Shown: positions 16,553 to 24,908, counted from the first letter of the stretch. The stretch is 64,000 nucleotides of DNA from Micromonospora citrea (GCF_900090315.1 NZ_FMHZ01000002.1:5116501-5180500), one strand, 5' to 3'. Numbers and translations are program-made. Notes: generated by a model not told the origin, from the sequence alone.

Positions 16553-16573
16553 CGGGTGACCTTTCCTCACCCG
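16553..16573. promoter_or_regulatory. Shared palindrome, site C (BON gene)
   Basis: Perfect inverted repeat CGGGTGA (16553-16559), N7, TCACCCG (16567-16573). Same core and spacer as sites A and B. Confidence 0.7.
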
Positions 16574-16597
16574 GACCGGACGAAACCACAGGCGCGA

Positions 16598-16611
16598 TGG
16601 GAGCGCTTCCA
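16598..16611. promoter_or_regulatory. CebR-like operator
   Basis: TGGGAGCGCTTCCA differs at one base from TGGGAGCGCTCCCA, the cello-oligosaccharide repressor box known for Streptomyces CebR and Thermobifida CelR. It precedes a GH74-CBM2 glucanase gene, the expected kind of target, and overlaps the predicted -35. cebR itself is not in this window. Confidence 0.85.
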
Positions 16612-16636
16612 TTGGGCGGTGTGGACGAGCTAGGGT
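16607..16636 (+). promoter_or_regulatory. Predicted promoter of the GH74 gene
   Basis: TTCCAT (16607-16612), 18-bp spacer, TAGGGT (16631-16636). The -35 lies inside the CebR-like box, consistent with repression by steric block. Hexamers are moderate matches only. Confidence 0.4.
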
Positions 16637-16771
16637 GGGGCCGATCCTCGGATGCGGGAGCCGTCGCATCGATGTCGGAGCCAGGGCAGCTCCGGTGCCT
16701 CGCACGTCACCCGTGCCGGGGCACGGACGTCGTCGACGTCCGCTCCCGGCGTCACCCGAGAGGACCCGCAG

Positions 16772-19465
16772 ATGCGGAGAAGTCTCGCCGGCGCGGTCGC
16801 AGCCGTGCTGGCCGCCGCCACGGCTGTCGTGGCCGTCCTGTTCACCCTCGCACCGACCGGGTCGGCCGCCGCCGCCGCGGCGGAACCGTATTCCTGGAAG
16901 AACGTCCGGATCGACGGGGGCGGCTTCGTCCCCGGCATCATCTTCAACCCGACCGAGAAGAACCTCATCTACGCCCGCACGGACATCGGTGGGGCCTACC
17001 GGTGGGAGCAGGCCAGCCAGTCCTGGACGCCGCTGCTGGACTGGATCGGCGCGGACAAGTGGGGTTGGAACGGAGTGGTGAGCCTGGCCACCGACCCGGT
17101 GCAGACCAACCGGGTGTACGTCGCCGCCGGCATGTACACCAACGGCTGGGATCCGAACCACGGGGCGGTGCTGCGCTCGGCGGACAAGGGCGCCACCTGG
17201 CAGGTCGCCGAGCTGCCGTTCCACCTGGGCGGCAACGAGAACGGCCGGGGGATGGGGGAGCGGCTGACGGTCGACCCGAACCGCAACAGCATCGTCTATC
17301 TCGGCGCGCCGGGCGGCAACGGGCTGTGGCGCAGCACGGACCACGGCGCCACCTGGGCGAAGGTCGCCAACTTCCCCAACGTGGGCAACTTCCCGTCGAC
17401 GGGGGCGAACAACCAGGGCATCGTGTGGGTCACCTTCGACCCGAGCACCGGCACGGCGGGCAACGCCACGAGGACCGTCTACGTCGGCGTGGCGGACAAG
17501 CAGAACCCGGTCTACCGCTCCACGGACGCCGGCGCCACCTGGCAGCCCGTCCCGGGTGCTCCCACCGGATTCATTCCGCACAAGGGTGTGGTGGACCACG
17601 TCGGCGGCTATCTCTACATCGCCACGAGCGACACCGGCGGCCCGTACGACGGTGGCAAGGGCGACGTGTGGAAGTTCAACCGGGCCACCGGTGGGTGGAC
17701 CCGGATCAGCCCCGTGCCGTCCACGGACAGCGGCAACACCTTCGGCTACAGCGGCCTGACCGTCGACCGGCAGCGGCCGAACACCCTGATGGTGGCCACC
17801 CAGGTCTCCTGGTGGCCGGACGCGCAGTTCTTCCGCAGCACCGACGGCGGCGCCACCTGGACCCGGATCTGGGACTGGGCCTCCTATCCCCAGCGCAGCT
17901 TCCGCTACAGGATGGACGTCTCGTCGGTGCCGTGGCTGACCTTCGGCAACGACGACCCGAGCCCGCCGGACACCTCGCCGAAGCTCGGCTGGATGAACGA
18001 GTCGGTCGAGATCGACCCGCACGACAGCAACCGTTTCATGTACGGCACCGGCGCGACGATCTACGGCAGCACCGACCTCACCAAGTGGGACACCGGCGGC
18101 CAGTTCACCATCCGACCGATGGTCAGGGGCCTGGAGGAGACCGCGGTGCTCGACCTGATCAGCCCGCCCTCCGGGGCGCCGTTGGTCAGCGCGCTGGGCG
18201 ACATCGGCGGCTTCCGGCACGCCGACCTGGACGCCGTACCGCCGATGATGTTCACCCAGCCGAACTTCACCAGCACCACCAGCCTCGACTACGCCGAGAC
18301 GAAGCCGGGCGTGATGGTGCGGGCCGGCAGCTTCGCCGACGCGGACCGCCCGGGCGACAGCCACGTCGCGTTCTCCACCGACGGCGGGGCCAGCTGGTTC
18401 CAGGGCACCGAGCCGTCCGGCGTCGACAGTGGCGGCACGGTCGCGGCGTCGGCCGACGGCAGCCGGTTCGTCTGGGCCCCGGGGGACGCCGGCCAGCAGG
18501 TGGTTTACTCGGTCGGCTTCGGCACCTCGTGGGCCGCGTCGACGGGCGTTCCCGCCAACTCGACGATCGAGTCCGACCGCGTCAACCCGAACAAGTTCTA
18601 CGCCTTCGGCGGCGGAAAATTCCACGTCAGCACCGACGGCGGGGTGAGCTTCACGGCCTCGGCCGCCGCCGGCCTGCCCACCACCGGCACCGTCAGGTTC
18701 AAGGCGCTGCCCGGCCGGGAGGGCGAGCTGTGGCTGGCCGGCAGGGGCGGGCTGTGGCGCTCGACCGACTCCGGCACCACCTTCACGAAGCTGCCGGCGG
18801 TGAGCACCGCCGGCAACGTCGGCTTCGGCAAGGCCGCGCCCGGCCGGACGTACCCGGCGCTGTACCTCTTCGGCACCGTCGACGGTCGGCCCGGCGTGCA
18901 CCGCTCGGACGACACGGGCGCGACCTGGGTGCGGATCAACGACGACCGGCACCAGTACGGCAACGCGGGCGAGGCGCTGACCGGCGACCCCAGGGTCTAC
19001 GGCCGGGTCTACCTCGGCACCAACGGCCGGGGCATTCTCGTGGCGGACCGGCTCGGCGGCGATCCCACCCCGACCCCGACCGGCCCTACGCCCACCCCGA
19101 CCGGCCCGACGCCGACGCCCACCGGCCCGAGCCCGACGCCGACGCTCACGCCGCCGCCCGGCGGGTGTTCGGCCAGCTACCGGGTGATTGGCTCCTGGGC
19201 CGGGGGCTTCCAGGGTGAGGTGGTGGTGCGCAACACCCGCCCCACACCGATCACCGGCTGGACGGTGGACTGGGCCTTCCCGGACGGCCAGCGGATCACC
19301 CAGCTCTGGGGCGGTACGCACACCCAGACCGGCCCGGCGGTCACGGTCCGCGACGCCGGCTGGAACGGTGGACTCGGCGGGGGCGCCAGCACCACGATCG
19401 GCTTCCTTGGAAGCTGGACCGGCGCCAACGGTCCACCGCGCGCGATCACCTGCACCAGCCGCTGA
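16772..19465 (+). CDS. Secreted GH74 xyloglucanase/endoglucanase with CBM2
   Basis: 897 aa. The N-terminus is a signal peptide ending in an Ala run near residue 34. The GH74 seven-bladed double propeller spans about 35-755. It shows YARTDIGGAYRW, whose Asp is a family catalytic residue, and many RSTDxGATW blade repeats. A PTPTPTGP linker (about 760-795) leads to a C-terminal cellulose-binding CBM2 beginning CSASYRVIGSW, with conserved W residues and a terminal Cys. It hydrolyses xyloglucan or related beta-glucans outside the cell. ATG 16772 follows GAGAGGA. A CebR-like box upstream predicts induction by cello-oligosaccharides. Confidence 0.95.
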   Translation: MRRSLAGAVAAVLAAATAVVAVLFTLAPTGSAAAAAAEPYSWKNVRIDGGGFVPGIIFNPTEKNLIYARTDIGGAYRWEQASQSWTPLLDWIGADKWGWNGVVSLATDPVQTNRVYVAAGMYTNGWDPNHGAVLRSADKGATWQVAELPFHLGGNENGRGMGERLTVDPNRNSIVYLGAPGGNGLWRSTDHGATWAKVANFPNVGNFPSTGANNQGIVWVTFDPSTGTAGNATRTVYVGVADKQNPVYRSTDAGATWQPVPGAPTGFIPHKGVVDHVGGYLYIATSDTGGPYDGGKGDVWKFNRATGGWTRISPVPSTDSGNTFGYSGLTVDRQRPNTLMVATQVSWWPDAQFFRSTDGGATWTRIWDWASYPQRSFRYRMDVSSVPWLTFGNDDPSPPDTSPKLGWMNESVEIDPHDSNRFMYGTGATIYGSTDLTKWDTGGQFTIRPMVRGLEETAVLDLISPPSGAPLVSALGDIGGFRHADLDAVPPMMFTQPNFTSTTSLDYAETKPGVMVRAGSFADADRPGDSHVAFSTDGGASWFQGTEPSGVDSGGTVAASADGSRFVWAPGDAGQQVVYSVGFGTSWAASTGVPANSTIESDRVNPNKFYAFGGGKFHVSTDGGVSFTASAAAGLPTTGTVRFKALPGREGELWLAGRGGLWRSTDSGTTFTKLPAVSTAGNVGFGKAAPGRTYPALYLFGTVDGRPGVHRSDDTGATWVRINDDRHQYGNAGEALTGDPRVYGRVYLGTNGRGILVADRLGGDPTPTPTGPTPTPTGPTPTPTGPSPTPTLTPPPGGCSASYRVIGSWAGGFQGEVVVRNTRPTPITGWTVDWAFPDGQRITQLWGGTHTQTGPAVTVRDAGWNGGLGGGASTTIGFLGSWTGANGPPRAITCTSR

Positions 19466-19466
19466 C

Positions 19467-19504
19467 CCTGGGGTGGGCGGTCCAGTCGGGCCGCCCACCC
19501 CAGG
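19467..19504. terminator. Terminator of the GH74 gene
   Basis: Perfect 14-bp stem (19467-19480 with 19491-19504) and 10-nt loop, immediately after the stop. It is followed by a perfect 16-bp palindrome at 19501-19516 centred on CACGTG, of unknown role. Confidence 0.8.
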
Positions 19505-19548
19505 TCACGTGACCTGCATCAGCCGCCGGCGCTCGTGCCGGTGGGCGC

Positions 19549-19941
19549 TCAGCTGTCCAGGCCGACGGGGGAGTTCGGCCGGTCCACGTCGACGAACTCG
19601 ATGTCGTCGGCGGCCCGGTCGCGGCTGCCGGCCGCCCGGGCCGCGGTGCCGGCGGCCCAGCCGATCGCGGCTCCGGCCAGCGCGGCGGCGACCAGCAGCG
19701 TCCAGGGCAGCGCCGGCCGCCGGCCGGCGAGCGCGTCGAAGGCCAGGGTCGCCCGGCGACGCGCCTCGTCCGCCGCCGAGCCCACCAGGTCGCCGGCCTC
19801 GTCGGCGAGGCCGGACCCGCCCCGGCGGGCCGACCGGACGGTGTCGCCGGCGGAGCTGACCGCCGAGACCAGGTGCTGCCACGCCTGGTCCGCGATCCGC
19901 TCGGGCTTGCTGCGGCGGTCCAGCAGGTTGGTTCCGAACAT
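19549..19941 (-). CDS. Small single-pass membrane protein, unknown
   Basis: 130 aa. A polar, helical N-terminal half (NLLDRRSKPERIADQAWQHL; likely amphipathic) is followed by one transmembrane segment near residues 85-105 (WTLLVAAALAGAAIGWAAG) and an acidic C-terminal tail. ATG 19941 has a strong GAGGAGG. No domain recognised; the shape recalls YtxH-like membrane proteins. Convergent with the GH74 gene. Confidence 0.75.
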   Translation of the reverse strand: MFGTNLLDRRSKPERIADQAWQHLVSAVSSAGDTVRSARRGGSGLADEAGDLVGSAADEARRRATLAFDALAGRRPALPWTLLVAAALAGAAIGWAAGTAARAAGSRDRAADDIEFVDVDRPNSPVGLDS

Positions 19942-20098
19942 GGTGGTTACCTCCTCGGGGTGCCGAAGCCGACGGCCACTTCGGACTTCGACGGCGCACC
20001 GGCGGTCACGGTTCACTCGTCCCGCCTGTGCCCGGTCGGGCGGCTCCGCAAACCCCGCCCGTCGCGGGCGGACCGGGACCGCCGGGACGCCCGGTGCG

Positions 20099-20245
20099 TC
20101 AGCGGGGCGTGACGACCGCGGTCAGGCCGCGCGCGAAGTCGTCACCGTCGTCATCGTCGTCGTCCCCGCCGCCGCCGAACCCGCAGGCCAGCACGAGGGC
20201 CAGCAGCGCGCCGACACCGGCCAGCGCGGCAAGTCTCCTGATCAT
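20099..20245 (-). CDS. Very small Asp-rich lipoprotein
   Basis: 48 aa. It starts MIRRLAALAGVGALLALVLAC, a complete lipoprotein signal ending in a lipobox (LVLAC, Cys21), then GFGGGG and a run of six aspartates before a short tail. It would be an exported, lipid-anchored peptide of about 28 residues with a metal-binding-like acidic cluster. RBS GGAAGG precedes ATG 20245. No homology can be claimed. GC3 bias and RBS support a real gene. Confidence 0.6.
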   Translation of the reverse strand: MIRRLAALAGVGALLALVLACGFGGGGDDDDDDGDDFARGLTAVVTPR

Positions 20246-20573
20246 CGGTCGTCCTTCCGTCGAGGTCCCGTCCGTCGAGCCGATGCTAGGCAGCGCGGGC
20301 AACGCGCGGGGCGGAAGAGGCCGGGCCACGCCGGGAGGTCGGGTACCGGGCGGTGTCGACGGGGGACCGCTACCCTGGGTCGGCGACGCGTCAGCGCCAG
20401 CTGATCGTTGGGGGAAGAAGAAGTCAAAAGTCCGGATAAGGGCGACTTGAGGCGTCCTCGTCCGCGAATTGCTCATCCCGAGGGGTGGCGACCGAGGCCG
20501 TCGGAGGAATACTCTCGGTCGCGGCCCGCGTACTGATGAGGCGCCCGTCGGACGGGCGAGTGGAGGTGCTCGC
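20246..20573. other. 328-bp intergenic region before the STAS gene
   Basis: Contains an A-rich island (about 20412-20440, with GAAGAAGAAG) unusual for this genome, and an inverted repeat CGACCGAG ... CTCGGTCG near 20488-20520. No RNA gene recognised; a promoter and structured leader for the STAS gene are plausible. Confidence 0.4.
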
Positions 20574-20936
20574 GTGAGCCTGTCGATCGTGAAGTCGGTC
20601 CTGCCCGGTGGTGTCGTGGAGATCGCCCCTCGGGGCGAGATCGACGTCGACACCGCGTACGAGGTGCGTGAGGCGATCGCCGAGGTGCTGGCCAAGGGGC
20701 GCCCTAGCCGGATCGAGCTCAACATGAGGCTGGTCACCTTCATCGACTCGGTCGGCATCAGCGCGATGGTCGCCGGCTTCCAGACCGCTGAGGTGAGCGG
20801 CGTCAAGCTCGTCGTCACCGAGCCGAGCCGGTTCGTGCACCGGCAGCTCTGGGTGACCGGCCTGCTCGGCCTCTTCGGCGCCCCCGAGCCCTATTACGCT
20901 GGCGCGCCGACCCCGGAGGTCCTCCCCGGCGCCTGA
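20574..20936 (+). CDS. STAS-domain anti-sigma factor antagonist
   Basis: 120 aa, SpoIIAA/RsbV/BldG type. The fold signatures are EIAPRGEIDVDTAYEVREAI and the switch loop FIDSVGISAM, where Ser59 after Asp58 is the residue phosphorylated by partner anti-sigma kinases. GTG 20574 follows GGAGGTG. No kinase or sigma gene lies beside it, so it works with partners encoded elsewhere. Its C-terminus is slightly longer than BldG. Confidence 0.88.
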   Translation: MSLSIVKSVLPGGVVEIAPRGEIDVDTAYEVREAIAEVLAKGRPSRIELNMRLVTFIDSVGISAMVAGFQTAEVSGVKLVVTEPSRFVHRQLWVTGLLGLFGAPEPYYAGAPTPEVLPGA

Positions 20937-20957
20937 CCGGCCGGTGGCCGGGCCACT

Positions 20958-21782
20958 TCAGTCGCCGCCGAGGCCCGACAGGTCGACGTCCGCCACCTCG
21001 GTGACCGCGCGGATCGCCGTCACCGAGGCGTACCCGTCGGCCAGCAGGGCCAGGTCGGTGCCGGGCTGCACCGCCTGCCCGGGCTCCTCCAGGGACGTGC
21101 GCACGAAGCCGTGGCCGGACTCCGCCACCGTCATCTGCACCTGGCCGAAGCTGGCCAGCGTGCCCCGGCGCACCCCGCGCAGCCGGCCGTGCGGCAGGTC
21201 CGGCGCGTTGACGTTCAGCACGCTCTCCACCGGCCCGGCGGTGAGCCGGGGCAGCAGGTCCAGGGCGACCCGGGCGGCGGTCGACCAGTGCCGCTCGGCG
21301 TCGCGTACCCGGGCGGCGGCGGCCACGGCGGCGCCCCCGCTGGCGGCCGTCGCCTCCCCGGCCGAGAGCACGTCGAGGGAGACGGCCATCGCCCGGCAGC
21401 CGTTCGCCGCGGCGGTGAAGGCGGCGCCGACGGTGCCGGAGTGCAGCACGGCGCGGCCGGCGTTCGCGCCCCGGTTGATGCCGGAGAGCACCACGGTCGG
21501 CGGCGGCCCGAACGCGCCGTGCACCGCGATCAGCGCGATGAAGCCGGGCGAGCCCCCCACCCCGAACGCCGGCACCTCCGGCAGTTCCGGCAGCGGGTGC
21601 TCGTGGACCACCACGTGCCCGTTCCGCTCCACGGCGGTCATCGCGGCGCTGGTGCCGCTCGCCTCCTCCAGGGGAGCGGCGACGACCACGTCGAGACCCC
21701 GGTCCGCCGCCGCCCGGGCCAGCGCCTGGATGCCCGGCGCGGCGATCCCGTCGTCGTTGGTGACCAGCACGCGCAGCGTCAT
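20958..21782 (-). CDS. surE: 5'/3'-nucleotidase SurE
   Basis: Metal-dependent phosphatase acting on nucleoside monophosphates; 274 aa. The N-terminus VLVTNDDGIAAPGI holds the metal-binding Asp pair. EEASGTSAAM and VLSGINRGANAG provide the remaining Ser/Asn ligands of the family. The start overlaps the stop of the PfkB kinase (ATGA), so the two are co-translated, coupling a sugar or nucleoside kinase with a nucleotidase. Confidence 0.93.
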   Translation of the reverse strand: MTLRVLVTNDDGIAAPGIQALARAAADRGLDVVVAAPLEEASGTSAAMTAVERNGHVVVHEHPLPELPEVPAFGVGGSPGFIALIAVHGAFGPPPTVVLSGINRGANAGRAVLHSGTVGAAFTAAANGCRAMAVSLDVLSAGEATAASGGAAVAAAARVRDAERHWSTAARVALDLLPRLTAGPVESVLNVNAPDLPHGRLRGVRRGTLASFGQVQMTVAESGHGFVRTSLEEPGQAVQPGTDLALLADGYASVTAIRAVTEVADVDLSGLGGD

Positions 21783-22756
21783 CGCTCGGCCGCCCGGTCG
21801 GCCAGCTCGTCGGGCGTCGTCCGCTCCTGCGGCCGGCTGCCGGCCGGCACGAGCCGCACCCGGTCGACCAGGCCGGTGATCGAGTCGAGCCGGCCGGTGC
21901 CCAGGCCGTGCCGGGTCACGTTCAGCGCGCCGGCCGCCGCCCCGGTCCGGATCGCGGTGCGCACGTCGCCGCCCCGGGCGACCACGGCGGCCACCCCGGC
22001 CGTCATCGAGTCGCCCGCCCCGCGCGGGTCGGCGGCCTGCAGGCGGGGCATCTCCACCTCGAACACCTCGCCGTCGACCAGGGCCAGCGCCGGCTCGTCG
22101 GCCCGGCTCACCACGACGTTCTCGGCGCCGCCCGCGTGCAGGTCGTACATCGCCCGGGTGAGCTGCTCCTCGTCGTCGCCGGCGGCCCGACCGTCAGCGA
22201 TCAGCTCCTCGTGGCTGACCTTGAGGAAGAAGACGCCGCTGTCCAGCACCGCGGTGAGGTGCTCGCCGGCCAGGTCGACCACCACCCGGCCGCCGTTGGC
22301 GCCGAGGTCGGCGGCGAAGCGCCGGTAGAGGTCGGCGGGCACCAGCGAGGGCTCGTTCGGCCCGCTCAGCACGCTGACCGGGGCGCGCAGCCCTTCGCCG
22401 AGCGCCAGGTTGTAGAGCTCGTCCAACTCGTGCCGGCTGAGCGGTTGGCCCGGCACGTCCACGACCTCCCGCCGGGACCCCTCGCGCCGGTCGTGCACGT
22501 ACCCGCCGCTGCCCGAGTCCCGCAGCACCACCTTGAGGTCGACCCCCTCGCTGACCAGCAGTGGCTCCAGCACCTGGCCGATCTCGCCGCCCAGGGCGGT
22601 GCAGAGGACCACGTCGACGCCGAGCGACATCACCATCCGGGCCTGCCAGACGCCCTGGCCGCCGGGGTGCAGGTGCAGCTCCGGGGCGTCGCTGGGCTGG
22701 TCGACGGTCACCGTCAGCCGGGGCGTGGGCGCGAAGACCATCACGTGCCCGCTCAT
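21779..22756 (-). CDS. PfkB-family carbohydrate kinase
   Basis: 325 aa ribokinase-fold kinase, closest in style to the 1-phosphofructokinase / LacC branch. The substrate-loop motif is HPGGQGVWQARM (GG signature) and the anion-hole/catalytic motif is DPRGAGDSMTAG. VVDLAGEHL and LKVSHEEL are mid-domain family landmarks. The expected chemistry is ATP-dependent phosphorylation of a sugar or sugar phosphate; substrate unknown. It is first in an operon with surE. A 6-codon leader ORF overlaps its ATG and holds the better ribosome site. Confidence 0.88.
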   Translation of the reverse strand: MSGHVMVFAPTPRLTVTVDQPSDAPELHLHPGGQGVWQARMVMSLGVDVVLCTALGGEIGQVLEPLLVSEGVDLKVVLRDSGSGGYVHDRREGSRREVVDVPGQPLSRHELDELYNLALGEGLRAPVSVLSGPNEPSLVPADLYRRFAADLGANGGRVVVDLAGEHLTAVLDSGVFFLKVSHEELIADGRAAGDDEEQLTRAMYDLHAGGAENVVVSRADEPALALVDGEVFEVEMPRLQAADPRGAGDSMTAGVAAVVARGGDVRTAIRTGAAAGALNVTRHGLGTGRLDSITGLVDRVRLVPAGSRPQERTTPDELADRAAER

Positions 22757-22773
22757 CCGTCGTACCCGTTCAT
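22753..22773 (-). CDS. Six-residue leader ORF coupled to the PfkB start
   Basis: ATG AAC GGG TAC GAC GGA TGA (MNGYDG) has GGAGGGCGGGAG just upstream, while the kinase ATG itself has no nearby RBS. The leader stop overlaps the kinase start as ATGA, so ribosomes may reinitiate onto the kinase. Alternatively the kinase starts further upstream at an in-frame GTG. Confidence 0.4.
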   Translation of the reverse strand: MNGYDG

Positions 22774-22940
22774 GCTCCCGCCCTCCGTCGACCGACACGC
22801 GTCGTGACCTGTCAGCAGCCGACGGTAGTCGCAGAGGTGGGTGAGCGGTCGACATCCGCGCGGGTGCCGGCGCGCCGTTGCCACGGTGCCGCGCGTGCGC
22901 GACGATCGGGCGACGGCGTCGGCGACGGTGGGGAGGCCGG

Positions 22941-23399
22941 GTGCTCAGGCGAGGTTCCTTCAGCTACACCGTCCAGGCGCGCTGCTCGCCGGCCGAGGCC
23001 GCCGGCCTGCTAGCGGACCCGGCCCGACAGGAGGAACTGCACCCGCTGATCGTCCGGGTCCGCCGGGTGGCGCCGCCCCGACCCGGCGCGCGGGCGAGCT
23101 ATCTCATCACCGACCGGCTGGCCGCGGGGCCGCTGCGCCTGCCGGTCACCTACCGGGCCGACGTCCTGGCCGACGGGCCCGACGAGATCGTCACCGTGGC
23201 GCGGCAGTGGCCGGCCACCACCGTGCGCAACCGGACCCGGCTGCGCGCCGAGCCGGACGGCGTCGTCCGGATAGAGGTCGAGATCACCCTCGAGGCGCCC
23301 GCGCCGCTCTTCGGCTACGCCTTCCGCCAGGCGCGCGCCGCGCACCTGGGGCTGGCCGCCCGGCTCGGTGCCGCCCTGGACCGCCGCCCGCCCGACTGA
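22941..23399 (+). CDS. SRPBCC-superfamily protein
   Basis: 152 aa. It begins FSYTVQARCSPAEAAGLLAD and carries the helix-grip pattern of START/Bet v1/polyketide cyclase-like proteins: alternating strands and a long C-terminal helix. No catalytic residue can be named; probably binds a small lipid or aromatic ligand. GTG 22941 has GGGAGG at proper spacing. Divergent from the PfkB/surE operon. Confidence 0.75.
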   Translation: MLRRGSFSYTVQARCSPAEAAGLLADPARQEELHPLIVRVRRVAPPRPGARASYLITDRLAAGPLRLPVTYRADVLADGPDEIVTVARQWPATTVRNRTRLRAEPDGVVRIEVEITLEAPAPLFGYAFRQARAAHLGLAARLGAALDRRPPD

Positions 23400-23500
23400 C
23401 GGCACGCCACCGGGCCGCCCGGCCCGGGACGCTCGGGCAGCCCGGACGGAACAGCCGGGCGCCCGGCCCGGGCCGGGGGGACCGGCCGTACGCGCGGCGC

Positions 23501-23535
23501 GGCCCCGGCGACCCGACGGGCGGGTCACCGGGGCC
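23501..23535. terminator. Bidirectional terminator between convergent genes
   Basis: 15-bp stem (23501-23515 with 23521-23535) with one mismatch and 5-nt loop, placed between the ends of the SRPBCC and cell-wall protein genes. Confidence 0.7.
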
Positions 23536-23542
23536 GGGTGCG

Positions 23543-24619
23543 TCAGTAGACCGACAGGTGCACGTGGTTGGTGTGGTCGCTGGACGGGTCGCCGTTGGCG
23601 CCGCTGTACGACTTCCACCCGCTGCTGGGCAGCCAGATCTGCCTGTACCAGATCACGTAGAGCACGGCGAGCCGGTCGGCGTTCTTCACGAAGTACGTCG
23701 CCAGGTTGTTGCCGTACGTCCGGTCGCCGCCCGTGGCGTCGCCGCCGAACCCGCTCTTCTGCGCGGCGAAGTCGCAGGCCCGGCCCTTCGGGTGCTCCCC
23801 GGAACCGCCGGGGCGGTAGCAGGAGACGTAGCGGGTGAAGCCGGCCGCCTTGGCCTGGTTGAGCGCGTGCAGGGTGCGCGGGGTGATGCAGCCGTTGGCG
23901 GGGGTGGGGTCGTTGACGCTGCACGACTCGGACGGCCAGGAGCCGTCGGAGTTGCGCGGCGCCGGCTTCGCCGTCGCGGTCGAGGTGCCGCGCGGCGCGC
24001 CGCCGCTCCCGCCGGACTGCTGCCGGTTGGCCACCGTCAGCGCCCGCTCGGCCTGCTCCTTGCGCTTGGCCATCAGCGTGACCTGCTTGCGCTGCTCGCG
24101 GATCTCGCCGTCGAGCGCGAGCTTGGTGCGGACGGCCGTGTCGCGGGTCTCCTGGAGTTCGCGCAGCGCGCGGTCCTCGTTGGCGGCCACCGCGTCGAGG
24201 GCGGCGGCCCGATCCATGAAGCCGTCCGGCGAGTTGCTGTTGAGCAGCGCGGACGCGGCGCCGAGCCGGCCGGTGCGATAGGCCAGCCCGGCGATCTCGC
24301 CGACCTTCTCCGACCGCTCGGCGAGCTCGGTCTCGGTCGTCTTGAGCTGCGCGGTGAGCTGCTTCTGCCGCTTGACCGAGGTGTCGAGGGCCCGCTTGGC
24401 GTCGAGGTAGCCCTTGCTGGCGGCCTCCAGTTGGGCCCGCAGGGCGGGCGTGCCGCCCTCCGCGTCCTGTCCGGGCGCCGCGGCCGGCAGGCCGGCGCGG
24501 GGGGTGGCCGCCGCGGGGGAGGCGGTGACCGGGGCGACCGCGGCGCCGAGGGCGAGCGTCGCGGCGATCAGGGCCGCCATCCGGGCGGCGCGTCGTCGTA
24601 CAGGTGCCATCACTGGCAT
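23543..24619 (-). CDS. Secreted coiled-coil protein with M15-like C-terminal domain
   Basis: 358 aa. Signal peptide to about residue 38, then a coiled coil (about 55-205, rich in Lys/Glu/Gln with ALDTSVKRQKQLTAQL), a short Ser/Gly linker, and a C-terminal domain of about 120 residues. That domain has HPKGRACDF and SSDHTNHVHLSVY, the His/Asp pattern of M15-like zinc peptidases and of actinobacterial ARB_07466-type domains. Probably a peptidoglycan hydrolase, or a regulator of one, acting outside the cell. It is preceded by a ydaO c-di-AMP riboswitch, a class linked to cell-wall hydrolases in actinobacteria. ATG 24619 follows GGAAGGA. Confidence 0.87.
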   Translation of the reverse strand: MPVMAPVRRRAARMAALIAATLALGAAVAPVTASPAAATPRAGLPAAAPGQDAEGGTPALRAQLEAASKGYLDAKRALDTSVKRQKQLTAQLKTTETELAERSEKVGEIAGLAYRTGRLGAASALLNSNSPDGFMDRAAALDAVAANEDRALRELQETRDTAVRTKLALDGEIREQRKQVTLMAKRKEQAERALTVANRQQSGGSGGAPRGTSTATAKPAPRNSDGSWPSESCSVNDPTPANGCITPRTLHALNQAKAAGFTRYVSCYRPGGSGEHPKGRACDFAAQKSGFGGDATGGDRTYGNNLATYFVKNADRLAVLYVIWYRQIWLPSSGWKSYSGANGDPSSDHTNHVHLSVY

Positions 24620-24624
24620 ACACG

Positions 24625-24790
24625 TGTCCTTCCGTCAGCCGCCGACCGGGTTAGCTGACGGGTTCGGGACGGAAGATCCCTACCGCTGACGCGGATGCAC
24701 CCCACGAACATGGTTCCCCGGTTCGCCCCGCCGGGCGATTAGGCGGCGGCCGTCGCCGGCACCGGTGGGTGCCGCCTGGCGAGGGCCGGG
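24625..24790 (-). promoter_or_regulatory. ydaO/yuaA-type c-di-AMP riboswitch
   Basis: Read on the minus strand, the leader contains blocks typical of this class in order: GGGGCGAACCGGGGAACC, TGGGGTGCATCCGCG, GCGGTAGGGATCTTCCGTCC, and CCCGAACCCGTCAGCTAACC, ending in CTGACGGAAGGA next to the start codon. In actinobacteria this riboswitch turns off cell-wall remodelling genes when c-di-AMP is high. The 5' boundary is approximate. Confidence 0.9.
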
Positions 24791-24908
24791 TCCGAGCCTA
24801 CCGGTGCCGGTGTGACTGGTGCAGCGGGCGTTACCGTGGGTGCCTGTCCGCTTACCGTCAAATCCGACATAAGTCGACAATACTCTCCCAGATTTAAGGT
24901 TGTGCTCA

